From Clostridia bacterium (lineage in GTDB: Bacteria; Bacillota; Clostridia; Oscillospirales; CAG-272), in NCBI GenBank assembly GCA_017629395.1, contig JAGBXH010000488.1, forward strand, positions 1 through 19,019: DNA of 19,019 bases, given 5' to 3'. The notes under the pieces are model-generated. The model was not told the origin of the DNA and did no database searches. It was given only the letters and a program-made list of their open reading frames with translations. How positions within the stretch are numbered: position 1 is the first letter of the stretch; the number at the start of each line of letters is the position of its first letter. Below are positions 1 through 5,688 of the stretch, piece by piece. The translations under genes were made by a program, and so were the position numbers.

Positions 1-29
1 CTTCTCATAAGGAAGTTCAATCTCTCTTT

Positions 30-133
30 GTAGGGACAGGCGTAGCGAAGCGGCACGAGCGCAATGAATGACATGCCAGTGGCATGTCAGAACGCGAGTG
101 TGACCGAGCCGCAGCGAGACCCTCGACTGTCCG
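30..133 (-). repeat. Dispersed repeat copy A, enlarged by an internal insert
   Basis: Bases 30-43 and 121-133 are the two halves of the compact repeat found at 806-833 and 18726-18750. Here they are split by about 77 extra bases (44-120). The insert contains a perfect 9-bp inverted repeat, TGACATGCC/GGCATGTCA (69-89, 3-nt loop). The outer arms (GGACAG/CTGTCC) still pair, so the whole unit can fold as a long imperfect hairpin. It reads in the opposite orientation to the copy at 806-833. No protein is credible across it. Function unknown; a MITE- or REP-like element is the closest description. Confidence 0.7.
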
Positions 134-169
134 CGAAGGTATAAGTGCAACGCAGAAGACAAAGATTAT

Positions 170-200
170 CCCCGACAGATTTTTTGATGGTCTGTCGGGG
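170..200 (-). terminator. Stem-loop just after the 148-aa gene, probable terminator
   Basis: A perfect 10-bp stem, CCCCGACAGA/TCTGTCGGGG, with an 11-nt loop lies about 9 nt past the TAG stop of the minus-strand gene at 209-655. The downstream tract on the minus strand (ATAATCTTTG) is only weakly T-rich. Intrinsic termination is therefore likely but not textbook. Confidence 0.55.
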
Positions 201-208
201 TGTATTCT

Positions 209-655
209 CTATAAAGCGCAAAATATATCGGTGGCCAAGTTTGTTCTTATATCAAACTGGCCTTTATAATCGATTGCCCATGCAACACTAAAATGCAAAA
301 TTTCAGACGGAGATTTCAAAAAATATTGTATACCGCTTTCTATTAGTTTTGCATCAAATTCAGGATTGTCTGCTTCTGCACCAATGGTAACGATCGTACT
401 GCCTTTTACAAAATCCGTTCCCAAATATCGCTCGTCGGAATCCCAATTAGTTAATGTGTTTTCACAATTAAATTCTATAACACACCGTACGGTTTTGGCA
501 TTTGCGGATGGCACAGAGATCAAATAACATGCGGATATAGGGCTCTCCAAAATAGCTCTTGTTTTGCAATCATATGGTGAAAAATCATACACCGATGGTG
601 CATCATTCACATAAACTACTATTTTGCCTAAAGGAGTTAAAATATTTTTATCCAT
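209..655 (-). CDS. Hypothetical protein, 148 aa, unrecognised
   Basis: I do not recognise this protein. It has no signal peptide, membrane segment or obvious catalytic motif, so it is probably a small cytoplasmic protein. Mixed beta-type sequence (for example GKIVVYVNDAP near the start) and several Cys residues are visible. The start is well supported: GGAGG lies 5 nt before the ATG, and a TTGTTT-17-TATAAT promoter (753-781) stands upstream. It ends with TAG, the only gene here apart from the split hydrolase to meet that codon, and a stem-loop follows. Its base composition is clearly more AT-rich than the neighbouring hydrolase, and the locus is bounded by inverted copies of a dispersed repeat (30-133 and 806-833). 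Both hint at acquisition. That it is a real gene is fairly sure; its function is open. Confidence 0.7.
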   Translation of the reverse strand: MDKNILTPLGKIVVYVNDAPSVYDFSPYDCKTRAILESPISACYLISVPSANAKTVRCVIEFNCENTLTNWDSDERYLGTDFVKGSTIVTIGAEADNPEFDAKLIESGIQYFLKSPSEILHFSVAWAIDYKGQFDIRTNLATDIFCAL

Positions 656-696
656 AATACCTCCACAAAATCTGTTTCTGCTTTGTCGCCAGTTTC

Positions 697-715
697 GCCT
701 TTGTATTACAAAGGC
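697..715. promoter_or_regulatory. Palindrome in leader of the 148-aa gene, possible operator
   Basis: A perfect palindrome with 9-bp arms (GCCTTTGTA/TACAAAGGC) around a single central base lies in the untranslated leader, between the predicted promoter and the start codon at 655. A centre this tight suits a dimeric repressor site better than an RNA hairpin. A second small stem (GGGC-TTA-GCCC, around 719-729) lies beside it. No regulator is encoded nearby. Confidence 0.35.
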
Positions 716-752
716 ACAGGGGCTTAGCCCATACCCCTATAATACTGATTAG

Positions 753-781
753 ATTATAGCACAAATCGGCAGAGAAAACAA
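753..781 (-). promoter_or_regulatory. Sigma-A-type promoter for the 148-aa gene
   Basis: On the minus strand TTGTTT (781-776) is followed after 17 bp by TATAAT (758-753). This predicts a transcript start near 746 and a leader of about 90 nt. The -35 lies partly in the loop of the 766-793 stem. Confidence 0.55.
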
Positions 782-793
782 CATCTCTGCCGA
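766..793. terminator. 10-bp perfect stem-loop, possible terminator of the hydrolase operon
   Basis: TCGGCAGAGA pairs with TCTCTGCCGA across an 8-nt loop. It lies downstream of the hydrolase stop (895) on the minus strand, and its loop carries the -35 of the next gene. No strong T-tract follows on either strand, so termination activity is uncertain; it could instead be a regulatory or repeat-derived structure. Confidence 0.35.
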
Positions 794-805
794 AATTTAT
801 GTGTC

Positions 806-833
806 ACGGACAGTCGAGGACGCCTGTCCCTAC
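806..833 (+). repeat. Dispersed stem-CTAC repeat, copy B (compact)
   Basis: GGACAG (808-813) pairs with CTGTCC (824-829), and CTAC follows immediately. Bases 809-833 are identical over 25 nt to 18726-18750, and the repeat is the uninterrupted form of the element at 30-133. Between genes, non-coding. Confidence 0.75.
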
Positions 834-894
834 AATTTTGGGTTATCCAAACATTCTTATGAGAACCTGCCTAAACGGCGGTTTTTTGATTTGG

Positions 895-2022
895 TCATTC
901 ATCCGCAAGCAGCTTGACGGGTCCGAGCAATCCTGACGGTGTAATCACCATATTATGCGAAAATCCGTCACGCGTCTTGCCCACAAGCGTATTCGCCACT
1001 TCAATTGTAACCACGTTCTCTCCCTTGTGCACAAGATCGGCTACGCGGAAGGAATAGGGCGCGGCAATGCGGATGCCCGCATACGCTCCGTTGACCCAAA
1101 CCTTTGCAGTTTGCCCCACCTTACCAAGATCCAGCACAGCGTTCTCGGGCACCTTGTCAAGCGGCAGGGTAAAGGTATAGCGCATCCTTCCCGAGAAGGC
1201 AGGCTTTTCGGCAGCAGAGGTGATGCTTGTCAGCTTGTCGGTGGTCTTGTAAGCATAGAACGCGTCAAGATCCTCGGAGTCTGCAAGCGTTATATCATAG
1301 GTAGGCGTCAGCACGGTTGCCTTTTGCGGTGCTTTGTGCACGGGCAGCTCGATCTGCTCACCGCCAAATACCAAAATCTCGGATTGACCGGGTAACAACT
1401 CGACCGAGATGCTTCCGTCCGCTGTGGTATCGCGGCAGGCACTATCCTCCACCAGGCGCAATCTTGCAAAATCACCGCACACGGGCAGCTTCACGGTTGC
1501 CACAGCGGCATTGGCATAATCCTCGTTAAAGAACATGAACACATCCGCACCGTTGCGACGCACGTGATAGTGGCGCAGCAGGGGGCAGTTGCCCTCTACC
1601 GTAATATCCGCAAGCCCCAGCGCAAAGATGCGCGCAGGCAGATCCTTGACGCTCACGACCTCGCCCTCAAGGTCCTCGGGTCTGTCCTCGCAAAGCAGTA
1701 CGGGCACGCCCGCCTCGCAAAGACGCTTGACTTGCGCCTTGATGGCGTCGGGCAGCACCTTTCCGTAAGGCACAACCAAAGCGCCGTACACTTCACCGTT
1801 GACCTGCAGCTTACCATCGCAAATCTCGGCTCTCTGCAGCGTTTCGGTGCAGATAATATCATAGCACAAATGTGCATCCAAAAGCACCTTGGCAGGTACT
1901 TGGGTCAGCATAGAATCGCCGCGGCGGTTCATCCATTCGCCCTCGGCATGGTACAGAATTGCAGAGGAGGTGACGTGCTCACCACCGTACAGCAGATGCG
2001 CAGCGCGGTTGGTGTAATGCAT
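895..2022 (-). CDS. C-terminal half of a split glycoside hydrolase (375 aa)
   Basis: This frame continues the reading frame of 2059-3450 after a single TAG codon, so it is the rest of one ancestral enzyme of about 850 aa. If translated separately it would restart at the ATG at 2022, which has no convincing ribosome site; homology in fact runs through the 12 codons between TAG and this ATG (GHDPQFDGF...). The first part resembles the Rossmann-like linker domain of large glycosidases (ILYHAEGEW near residue 23, then GALVVPYGKVLPDAI). A beta-rich region follows, and the C-terminal 90 residues look like a GH2/GH106 sugar-binding jelly roll (LDLGKVGQTAKVWVNGAYAG, ending PSGLLGPVKLL). No catalytic residues are expected here. 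It is probably inactive alone. Confidence 0.65.
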   Translation of the reverse strand: MHYTNRAAHLLYGGEHVTSSAILYHAEGEWMNRRGDSMLTQVPAKVLLDAHLCYDIICTETLQRAEICDGKLQVNGEVYGALVVPYGKVLPDAIKAQVKRLCEAGVPVLLCEDRPEDLEGEVVSVKDLPARIFALGLADITVEGNCPLLRHYHVRRNGADVFMFFNEDYANAAVATVKLPVCGDFARLRLVEDSACRDTTADGSISVELLPGQSEILVFGGEQIELPVHKAPQKATVLTPTYDITLADSEDLDAFYAYKTTDKLTSITSAAEKPAFSGRMRYTFTLPLDKVPENAVLDLGKVGQTAKVWVNGAYAGIRIAAPYSFRVADLVHKGENVVTIEVANTLVGKTRDGFSHNMVITPSGLLGPVKLLADE

Positions 2023-2058
2023 CAGGTGCGTAAATCCGTCAAACTGGGGGTCATGCCC

Positions 2059-2061
2059 CTA
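2059..2061 (-). other. In-frame TAG interrupting the glycoside hydrolase
   Basis: On the minus strand the frame reads HFGA-TAG-GHDPQFDGF with no frame change, and family-like sequence lies on both sides. A point nonsense mutation is the simplest reading. Alternatives are an assembly/consensus error, a population variant, or suppression. No suppressor tRNA is visible in the window. Confidence 0.85.
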
Positions 2062-3450
2062 TGCACCAAAGTGCGGCGGGCAATCGGGATCGGGATAATC
2101 GGGCGAGAATGCATGGGGCACAAAATGGTTGATGCCGCGCACCAGCAAAAAGTCCGTGATCCATTTCATCAGGGTGCTGCCCTCTGCCCAACCGTACGCA
2201 CCAAATTCCTCGCACATGGCTCTGCCCTTCATGTGCGGATACTGATGCGCCATGGAAGCGGCAAGCTGCCCTAAAACGTAATGGAAAAAGGCGGGATCCA
2301 CCATATTACCAGAGGACGAGCAATTATGCATATAGTGCGCCATACCCGGCATGACCTGGTGAAGCACGATATCAATACCGCTCATATCCTGCCCCTGCAG
2401 CGCGCGGAAATAATGGCCGCCACTGCAAGAAAGTCGCGCATGCGCGTTCATATCCTCGATGATGTGACCAATATACAGCAATCCGTGCGCACGGCACCAA
2501 TTGCCCACCTGCTCGGAAAAGCAGGTGCGCCACAGATACGTGATGGCATTCATATAAGCAAGGCGGGTTTTGGAGGAATGCTCGCTGACGTACCAAAGCT
2601 CGCCCAGATACAGGCGCGCATCCTCACCCATTTCCTCGCTCATCAAAGCAAGTACTTGGTCGTTAAAGGGCAACGCCAGGGCGGGATCGCCCACGCGGTG
2701 CTCATAAAAGCCATAATCCATGCGCATAGATCCGCACGCGCCGTTGCCAAAGCAGGGCTCATCCGAAAAGAATCCCACAAAGGTCTTGCCAAAATAATGC
2801 GCATAATGCTCATAATGCGGCTCGTATACCGCCTCAATCAGCGCATGGCAGGACTGAGCGCTGATCATATCCATGTAATCTCCGCGACCGCAACGCTGAT
2901 TGCGATACAAGAAAAACACACGATAGCAGCCCTTGGGCACGTCCCAATACACGTAGCCATCCTTTACTTGCGTAGTCAGATCGATGGGAGCTGAATGAAT
3001 ATCCTCATCATGCCCCGTGCGCGGATAGGCAAGCACTGCCACCAAGGGCTCTGCAGGCGTATCGGGATGCATCAGAAAAGATGCCCCCTCAACAGGACCC
3101 ATCACGTCCACGTGACGCTCTACCAAATTCCATTGGCGCAGATGGGGATACTTTTTGCCGATCAGTCCGTTGGCATATCCGGTGGGAAAACGCTTATCGT
3201 CCAGTACCCATACCTTCATATCCCGCTTCTCGCACTCGGCAAGAATGATATCCATATCCGCCCACCAATCGGGACCGCAAAAATCAGGGTGCGGACGGGA
3301 TTCCACGCAAAGCGCACGGCAACCGCTTTGATAGATGCGCTGCACCTGCGCCGGAATGCGGTCGCGGTGCGTGCCGTGCTGCCAATAAAACGGGAGCAGA
3401 TAATTCTCTTCTTTGCCGCTCAGTACCTGAGCAAGTCTTGCGTCGCGCAT
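2059..3450 (-). CDS. N-terminal catalytic half of a GH106/GH2-like glycoside hydrolase (463 aa)
   Basis: Predicted to cleave glycosidic bonds in the cytoplasm (no signal peptide). Substrate unknown; alpha-L-rhamnosides are possible because the closest architecture I recognise is GH106-like. The N-terminus has the TIM-barrel opening of this family (YLLPFYWQHG, then GCRALCVESRPHPDFCGPDWW and VWVLDDKRFPTGYANG). Acidic residues in family-typical places are E231 in FFSDEP and E414/E415 in CEEFGAYGW; they are candidates for catalysis, not proven. It starts 3 nt after the stop of the HIT gene without a clear ribosome site, so coupled translation is likely. An in-frame TAG ends it at residue 463, leaving the C-terminal domains in the next frame segment (895-2022). 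Together the pieces make about 850 aa, a usual family length. Treat as a probable pseudogene or strain-variable gene. Confidence 0.75.
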   Translation of the reverse strand: MRDARLAQVLSGKEENYLLPFYWQHGTHRDRIPAQVQRIYQSGCRALCVESRPHPDFCGPDWWADMDIILAECEKRDMKVWVLDDKRFPTGYANGLIGKKYPHLRQWNLVERHVDVMGPVEGASFLMHPDTPAEPLVAVLAYPRTGHDEDIHSAPIDLTTQVKDGYVYWDVPKGCYRVFFLYRNQRCGRGDYMDMISAQSCHALIEAVYEPHYEHYAHYFGKTFVGFFSDEPCFGNGACGSMRMDYGFYEHRVGDPALALPFNDQVLALMSEEMGEDARLYLGELWYVSEHSSKTRLAYMNAITYLWRTCFSEQVGNWCRAHGLLYIGHIIEDMNAHARLSCSGGHYFRALQGQDMSGIDIVLHQVMPGMAHYMHNCSSSGNMVDPAFFHYVLGQLAASMAHQYPHMKGRAMCEEFGAYGWAEGSTLMKWITDFLLVRGINHFVPHAFSPDYPDPDCPPHFGA

Positions 3451-3453
3451 TGC

Positions 3454-3792
3454 TTACGCCAAGGTCTCGGGCAGCTTTTTACCGCCCAGCAGGTGGAAAT
3501 GCAAGTGCTTCACACTCTGGCATCCGTCCTCTCCGCAGTTGGTGATAACGCGGTAGCCGTTTGCAAGTTCCAGCTCGGCTGCAACCTTGGGGATTGCCTC
3601 AAAGATCTTTGCCACATACAAGCTGTTCTCTGCACTTACGGCATCAGCGCTGTCCATGTGCTGCTTGGGCACAAACAGCACGTGCACGGGTGCCATGGGC
3701 GCGATATCGTAAAACGCGTAAACGTATTCGTCCTCATAGACCTTTTTAGAGGGGATCTCCCCTGCGATAATTTTGCAAAACAGACAAGACAT
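3454..3792 (-). CDS. HIT (histidine triad) family protein, HinT-like
   Basis: A 112-aa nucleotide-binding hydrolase of the histidine triad superfamily. Such proteins act on AMP-linked substrates (phosphoramidates, dinucleotide polyphosphates) as cytoplasmic dimers. The signature H96-L-H98-F-H100-L-L ends the protein, and the middle His of the triad is the usual nucleophile. C3 and C6 in the LFCKI opening, with H45 and H96, match the zinc-binding pattern of many bacterial HinT proteins. An oddity is C91 in CQSVKHLHFH, where glycine is usual. Length is normal. The ATG is preceded by a strong AGGAGG. Its leader (about 150 nt from the promoter at 3952-3980) holds several hairpins. It is co-transcribed with the downstream glycoside hydrolase, though no functional link is evident. 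Confidence 0.93.
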   Translation of the reverse strand: MSCLFCKIIAGEIPSKKVYEDEYVYAFYDIAPMAPVHVLFVPKQHMDSADAVSAENSLYVAKIFEAIPKVAAELELANGYRVITNCGEDGCQSVKHLHFHLLGGKKLPETLA

Positions 3793-3832
3793 AATAACCT
3801 CCTCGCCGCCGTGGCGGCTTATTTATTTTCGG

Positions 3833-3865
3833 AACTGCACCGCATAGCAGCGCTTAGCGGTGCAA
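3833..3865. repeat. Imperfect palindrome in the HIT leader
   Basis: AACTGCACCGC (3833-3843) pairs with GCGGTGCA-AGTT (3857-3868, one bulge) around a 13-nt loop. A smaller stem, GCCGCC/GGCGGC (about 3805-3818), lies between it and the HIT ribosome site. These could be leader structures or remnants of dispersed repeats; no riboswitch class is recognised. Confidence 0.5.
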
Positions 3866-3870
3866 GTTCA

Positions 3871-3918
3871 AGCGACAATCGCAAACTGTAAAGAGAATTG
3901 CGCGATGATTGTCGCTAC
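3871..3918 (+). repeat. Stem-CTAC dispersed repeat, copy E
   Basis: AGCGACAATC (3871-3880) and GATTGTCGCT (3907-3916) are perfect 10-bp inverted arms, with an inner GCAA/TTGC extension. The right arm runs into CTAC, the same ending as the other stem repeats here. It lies between the divergent genes, inside the predicted HIT leader. Confidence 0.6.
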
Positions 3919-3924
3919 AGCTCC

Positions 3925-3953
3925 TTTACAAAAGTATAAGTTTATGATATAAT
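3925..3953 (+). promoter_or_regulatory. Sigma-A-type promoter for the FkbM methyltransferase
   Basis: TTTACA (3925-3930), 17-bp spacer, TATAAT (3948-3953). Predicted transcript start is near 3960, giving a leader of about 38 nt. Its -10 box overlaps by 2 bp the -10 of an opposing promoter. Confidence 0.75.
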
Positions 3954-3980
3954 TGTAGCATATCCCCCTGTATTTGTCAA
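3952..3980 (-). promoter_or_regulatory. Sigma-A-type promoter for HIT and glycoside hydrolase
   Basis: On the minus strand TTGACA (3980-3975) is followed after 17 bp by TACAAT (3957-3952). Predicted start near 3945, leader about 150 nt. It faces and overlaps the plus-strand promoter at 3925-3953, so polymerase can occupy only one at a time. Confidence 0.7.
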
Positions 3981-3997
3981 TAAAAGTGAGGTAACTT

Positions 3998-5107
3998 ATG
4001 CCATATTCCGCATTTCCCGATCTTTGGGAATATCTCAAACATACCAATAAGCACATCGTCATGTACGGCATGGGCAACGGTGCGGACAAGATTCTTGCCG
4101 TGGCACAAGCAAAGGGCATTGAAATCGAGGATTTTTTTGCCAGCGACGGATTTGTGCGCGGGCACTCGTTCCATTCCAAGCGCGTGCTTTCCTACAGCGA
4201 AGCAAAGGAGAAACACGGTGCAGAAAACATGATCGTGCTGCTCTCGTTTGCCTCCTCTCTGCCGGACGTCATGCAAACCATTTTGCGCGTTGCCGACGAA
4301 TGCGAGCTGTACGCCCCCGACGTGCCCGTATTCGGTGACACGCTCTTTGATGCCGCGTTTTACGCCCAACACAAATCCGATTTTGACGCAGCACGCGCCC
4401 TGCTTGCCGACAAAGAATCGGTGCGCGTGTTCGATCACATCATCCGCTATAAGCTGACGGGAGATCTCAAATTCCTTTTGGAAATCCAGAACGATCCCGA
4501 CGAATCCTTCGGGCAGATACTGCCCTGCCGAGATTTCCGCGTAGCGGTCGATCTCGGTGCCTACAACGGCGACTCGGCGCGCGCACTTGCGCCCTATGCC
4601 CCCAATCTGCAAACGCTTTACGCGCTTGAGCCCGATGCGCGCAACTATCGCAAGCTTTGCGCATATGCTGAAGCAGAGCAAGGCTTTGAGATCATTGCCC
4701 TGCAATGCGCTGCATGGAGTGAGGACACCACGCTGACCTTTGACGCCTCGGGCAATCGCAACGCGGGTGCAAAGCAGAACACCTCGACCGTGCTGCAAGG
4801 ACGTGCGGGCAAGGTGACAGAGGTACAGGCGCGCAGCGTAGACAGCGTACTGGGCGGTGCCGGATGCGACTATATCAAATTCGACGTGGAAGGTTCGGAG
4901 GCACAAGCTTTGCATGGCTGCCGCCAAACGATTGCAAAATATGCCCCCGCGCTGCTGGTTTCCTGCTACCACCGCAGCGAGGATCTTTACGCGCTCCCGG
5001 CTCTTGTGCACGCGCTTCTCCCCGAGTATCGGCTTTATTTGCGACGATTTCCCTATTTCCCGGCATGGGACATCAATTTGTACGCAATCAGTGGGGACAA
5101 AATGTGA
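3998..5107 (+). CDS. FkbM-family SAM-dependent methyltransferase
   Basis: A 369-aa protein predicted to transfer a methyl group from S-adenosylmethionine, probably to a hydroxyl of a glycan or small molecule; the acceptor is unknown. The C-terminal half shows the SAM-binding fold: motif I V184-DLGAYNGDS (184-193), an acidic loop ALEPD (to D213) and the FkbM hallmark DYIKFDVEGSE (291-301). The N-terminal 170 residues form a second domain with a Rossmann-like opening (VMYGMGNGADKIL, about 21-33), as in bidomain proteins where an NAD/sugar-binding-like part precedes FkbM. No signal peptide, so cytoplasmic. The start is supported by GAGG about 9 nt upstream and a good promoter. It is alone on its transcript apart from possible readthrough into 5201. 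Such genes often modify surface glycans, but no glycan cluster is seen here. Confidence 0.9.
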   Translation: MPYSAFPDLWEYLKHTNKHIVMYGMGNGADKILAVAQAKGIEIEDFFASDGFVRGHSFHSKRVLSYSEAKEKHGAENMIVLLSFASSLPDVMQTILRVADECELYAPDVPVFGDTLFDAAFYAQHKSDFDAARALLADKESVRVFDHIIRYKLTGDLKFLLEIQNDPDESFGQILPCRDFRVAVDLGAYNGDSARALAPYAPNLQTLYALEPDARNYRKLCAYAEAEQGFEIIALQCAAWSEDTTLTFDASGNRNAGAKQNTSTVLQGRAGKVTEVQARSVDSVLGGAGCDYIKFDVEGSEAQALHGCRQTIAKYAPALLVSCYHRSEDLYALPALVHALLPEYRLYLRRFPYFPAWDINLYAISGDKM

Positions 5108-5125
5108 CAAATACCGCATTTGATA

Positions 5126-5154
5126 TTGACAAATTGTGAATTATCAATTATAAT
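5126..5154 (+). promoter_or_regulatory. Near-consensus promoter for the small membrane protein
   Basis: TTGACA (5126-5131), 17-bp spacer, TATAAT (5149-5154): both hexamers are perfect sigma-A consensus, the strongest promoter in the window by eye. It starts 18 bp after the methyltransferase stop and gives a leader of about 40 nt. Confidence 0.85.
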
Positions 5155-5200
5155 GGAAGCAATGACGAAAAGTCATAAATAATATCATAGGAGGCTTACA

Positions 5201-5563
5201 ATGCAACTTAACGGCTTTGATAATTTCATTTTGAAGATTCCGAATACCGCAACCAACGTATTCACCGAAAAGGATAAGGAAGACCTCGGCGCATGGTTCT
5301 ACATTCTGACCATTGCTAACTATATCTTCCCCCTGATCAGCATGATCGTTGCTCTGATCCTGCGCAAGAAGAGTGGTTCCGCTCTGCTCGGTTACCTGGC
5401 AAATCAGGGGCTTTGGATGTTCATCCTGGCCTTCCTTAGCGCCATCCCCGCAATCGGTAGCCTGGTTGTTCTGTTCCTGGGCGTTATCGTTATCTACGGT
5501 AACTTTACCGACAAGTTCTTCGATCTGCCCCTGGTTGGCAAGATCAAGCTGATCAAGTATTGA
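5201..5563 (+). CDS. Small integral membrane protein, 120 aa
   Basis: I do not recognise a named family with certainty; size and layout recall DUF4870-type small membrane proteins. A soluble N-terminus of about 30 residues, which includes a charged TEKDKEDLG stretch, precedes a first membrane helix (about 32-54). A basic turn RKKSG follows, then a hydrophobic region 71-100 that could be one long or two short helices with a central Pro83, then a short basic tail KIKLIKY. There is no cleavable signal. AGGAGG stands about 7 nt before the ATG. A perfect-consensus promoter, a tight bidirectional terminator and a codon choice that looks strongly biased (GTT, CTG, CGC) suggest high expression as a single-gene unit. 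Real gene, function unknown. Confidence 0.8.
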   Translation: MQLNGFDNFILKIPNTATNVFTEKDKEDLGAWFYILTIANYIFPLISMIVALILRKKSGSALLGYLANQGLWMFILAFLSAIPAIGSLVVLFLGVIVIYGNFTDKFFDLPLVGKIKLIKY

Positions 5564-5574
5564 TCTCTTTACAC

Positions 5575-5610
5575 AAAAAACCGCTCGTGCTTGCGCACGA
5601 GCGGTTTTTT
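5575..5610. terminator. Bidirectional intrinsic terminator
   Basis: AAAAAA, then a perfect 10-bp stem CCGCTCGTGC/GCACGAGCGG with a 4-nt loop, then TTTTTT. It works by symmetry in both directions: it ends the plus-strand small membrane protein gene and the long minus-strand operon that closes at 5689. Confidence 0.93.
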
Positions 5611-5615
5611 GTTGC

Positions 5616-5640
5616 GGGCAGATATGGAATCTGCCCCTAC
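5616..5640 (+). repeat. Stem-CTAC dispersed repeat, copy D
   Basis: GGGCAGAT (5616-5623) pairs with ATCTGCCC (5629-5636) over a 5-nt loop and CTAC follows directly (5637-5640). It shares the stem-then-CTAC layout, though not the stem sequence, of the copies at 806 and 18726. Confidence 0.6.
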
Positions 5641-5648
5641 GGGGGAGC

Positions 5649-5673
5649 GGCAGGAGCAAGCCCCTGCCCTATG
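5649..5673 (+). repeat. Second small palindrome next to copy D
   Basis: GGCAGG (5649-5654) pairs with CCTGCC (5663-5668), followed by CTATG. It is adjacent to copy D and of the same general build, so it may be a degenerate member or a tandem unit. Confidence 0.4.
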
Positions 5674-5688
5674 AAAAATCGGTACTTT

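Noticed and set aside
209..2061. Possible recoding of TAG as an amino acid throughout this genome
   Set aside because: The only true-looking TAG stop (209-211) is followed at once by a terminator hairpin and no credible extension, and no suppressor tRNA is present. Evidence is limited to one interrupted gene.
2059..2061. Stop codon readthrough signal at the hydrolase TAG
   Set aside because: The following bases (GGGCAT) do not match the known CARYYA-type leaky context, and no downstream RNA structure stands out.
3977..5119. 380-codon minus-strand frame opposite the FkbM gene
   Set aside because: The plus strand carries clear SAM-binding and FkbM motifs; the minus frame covers almost the same span with no family likeness.
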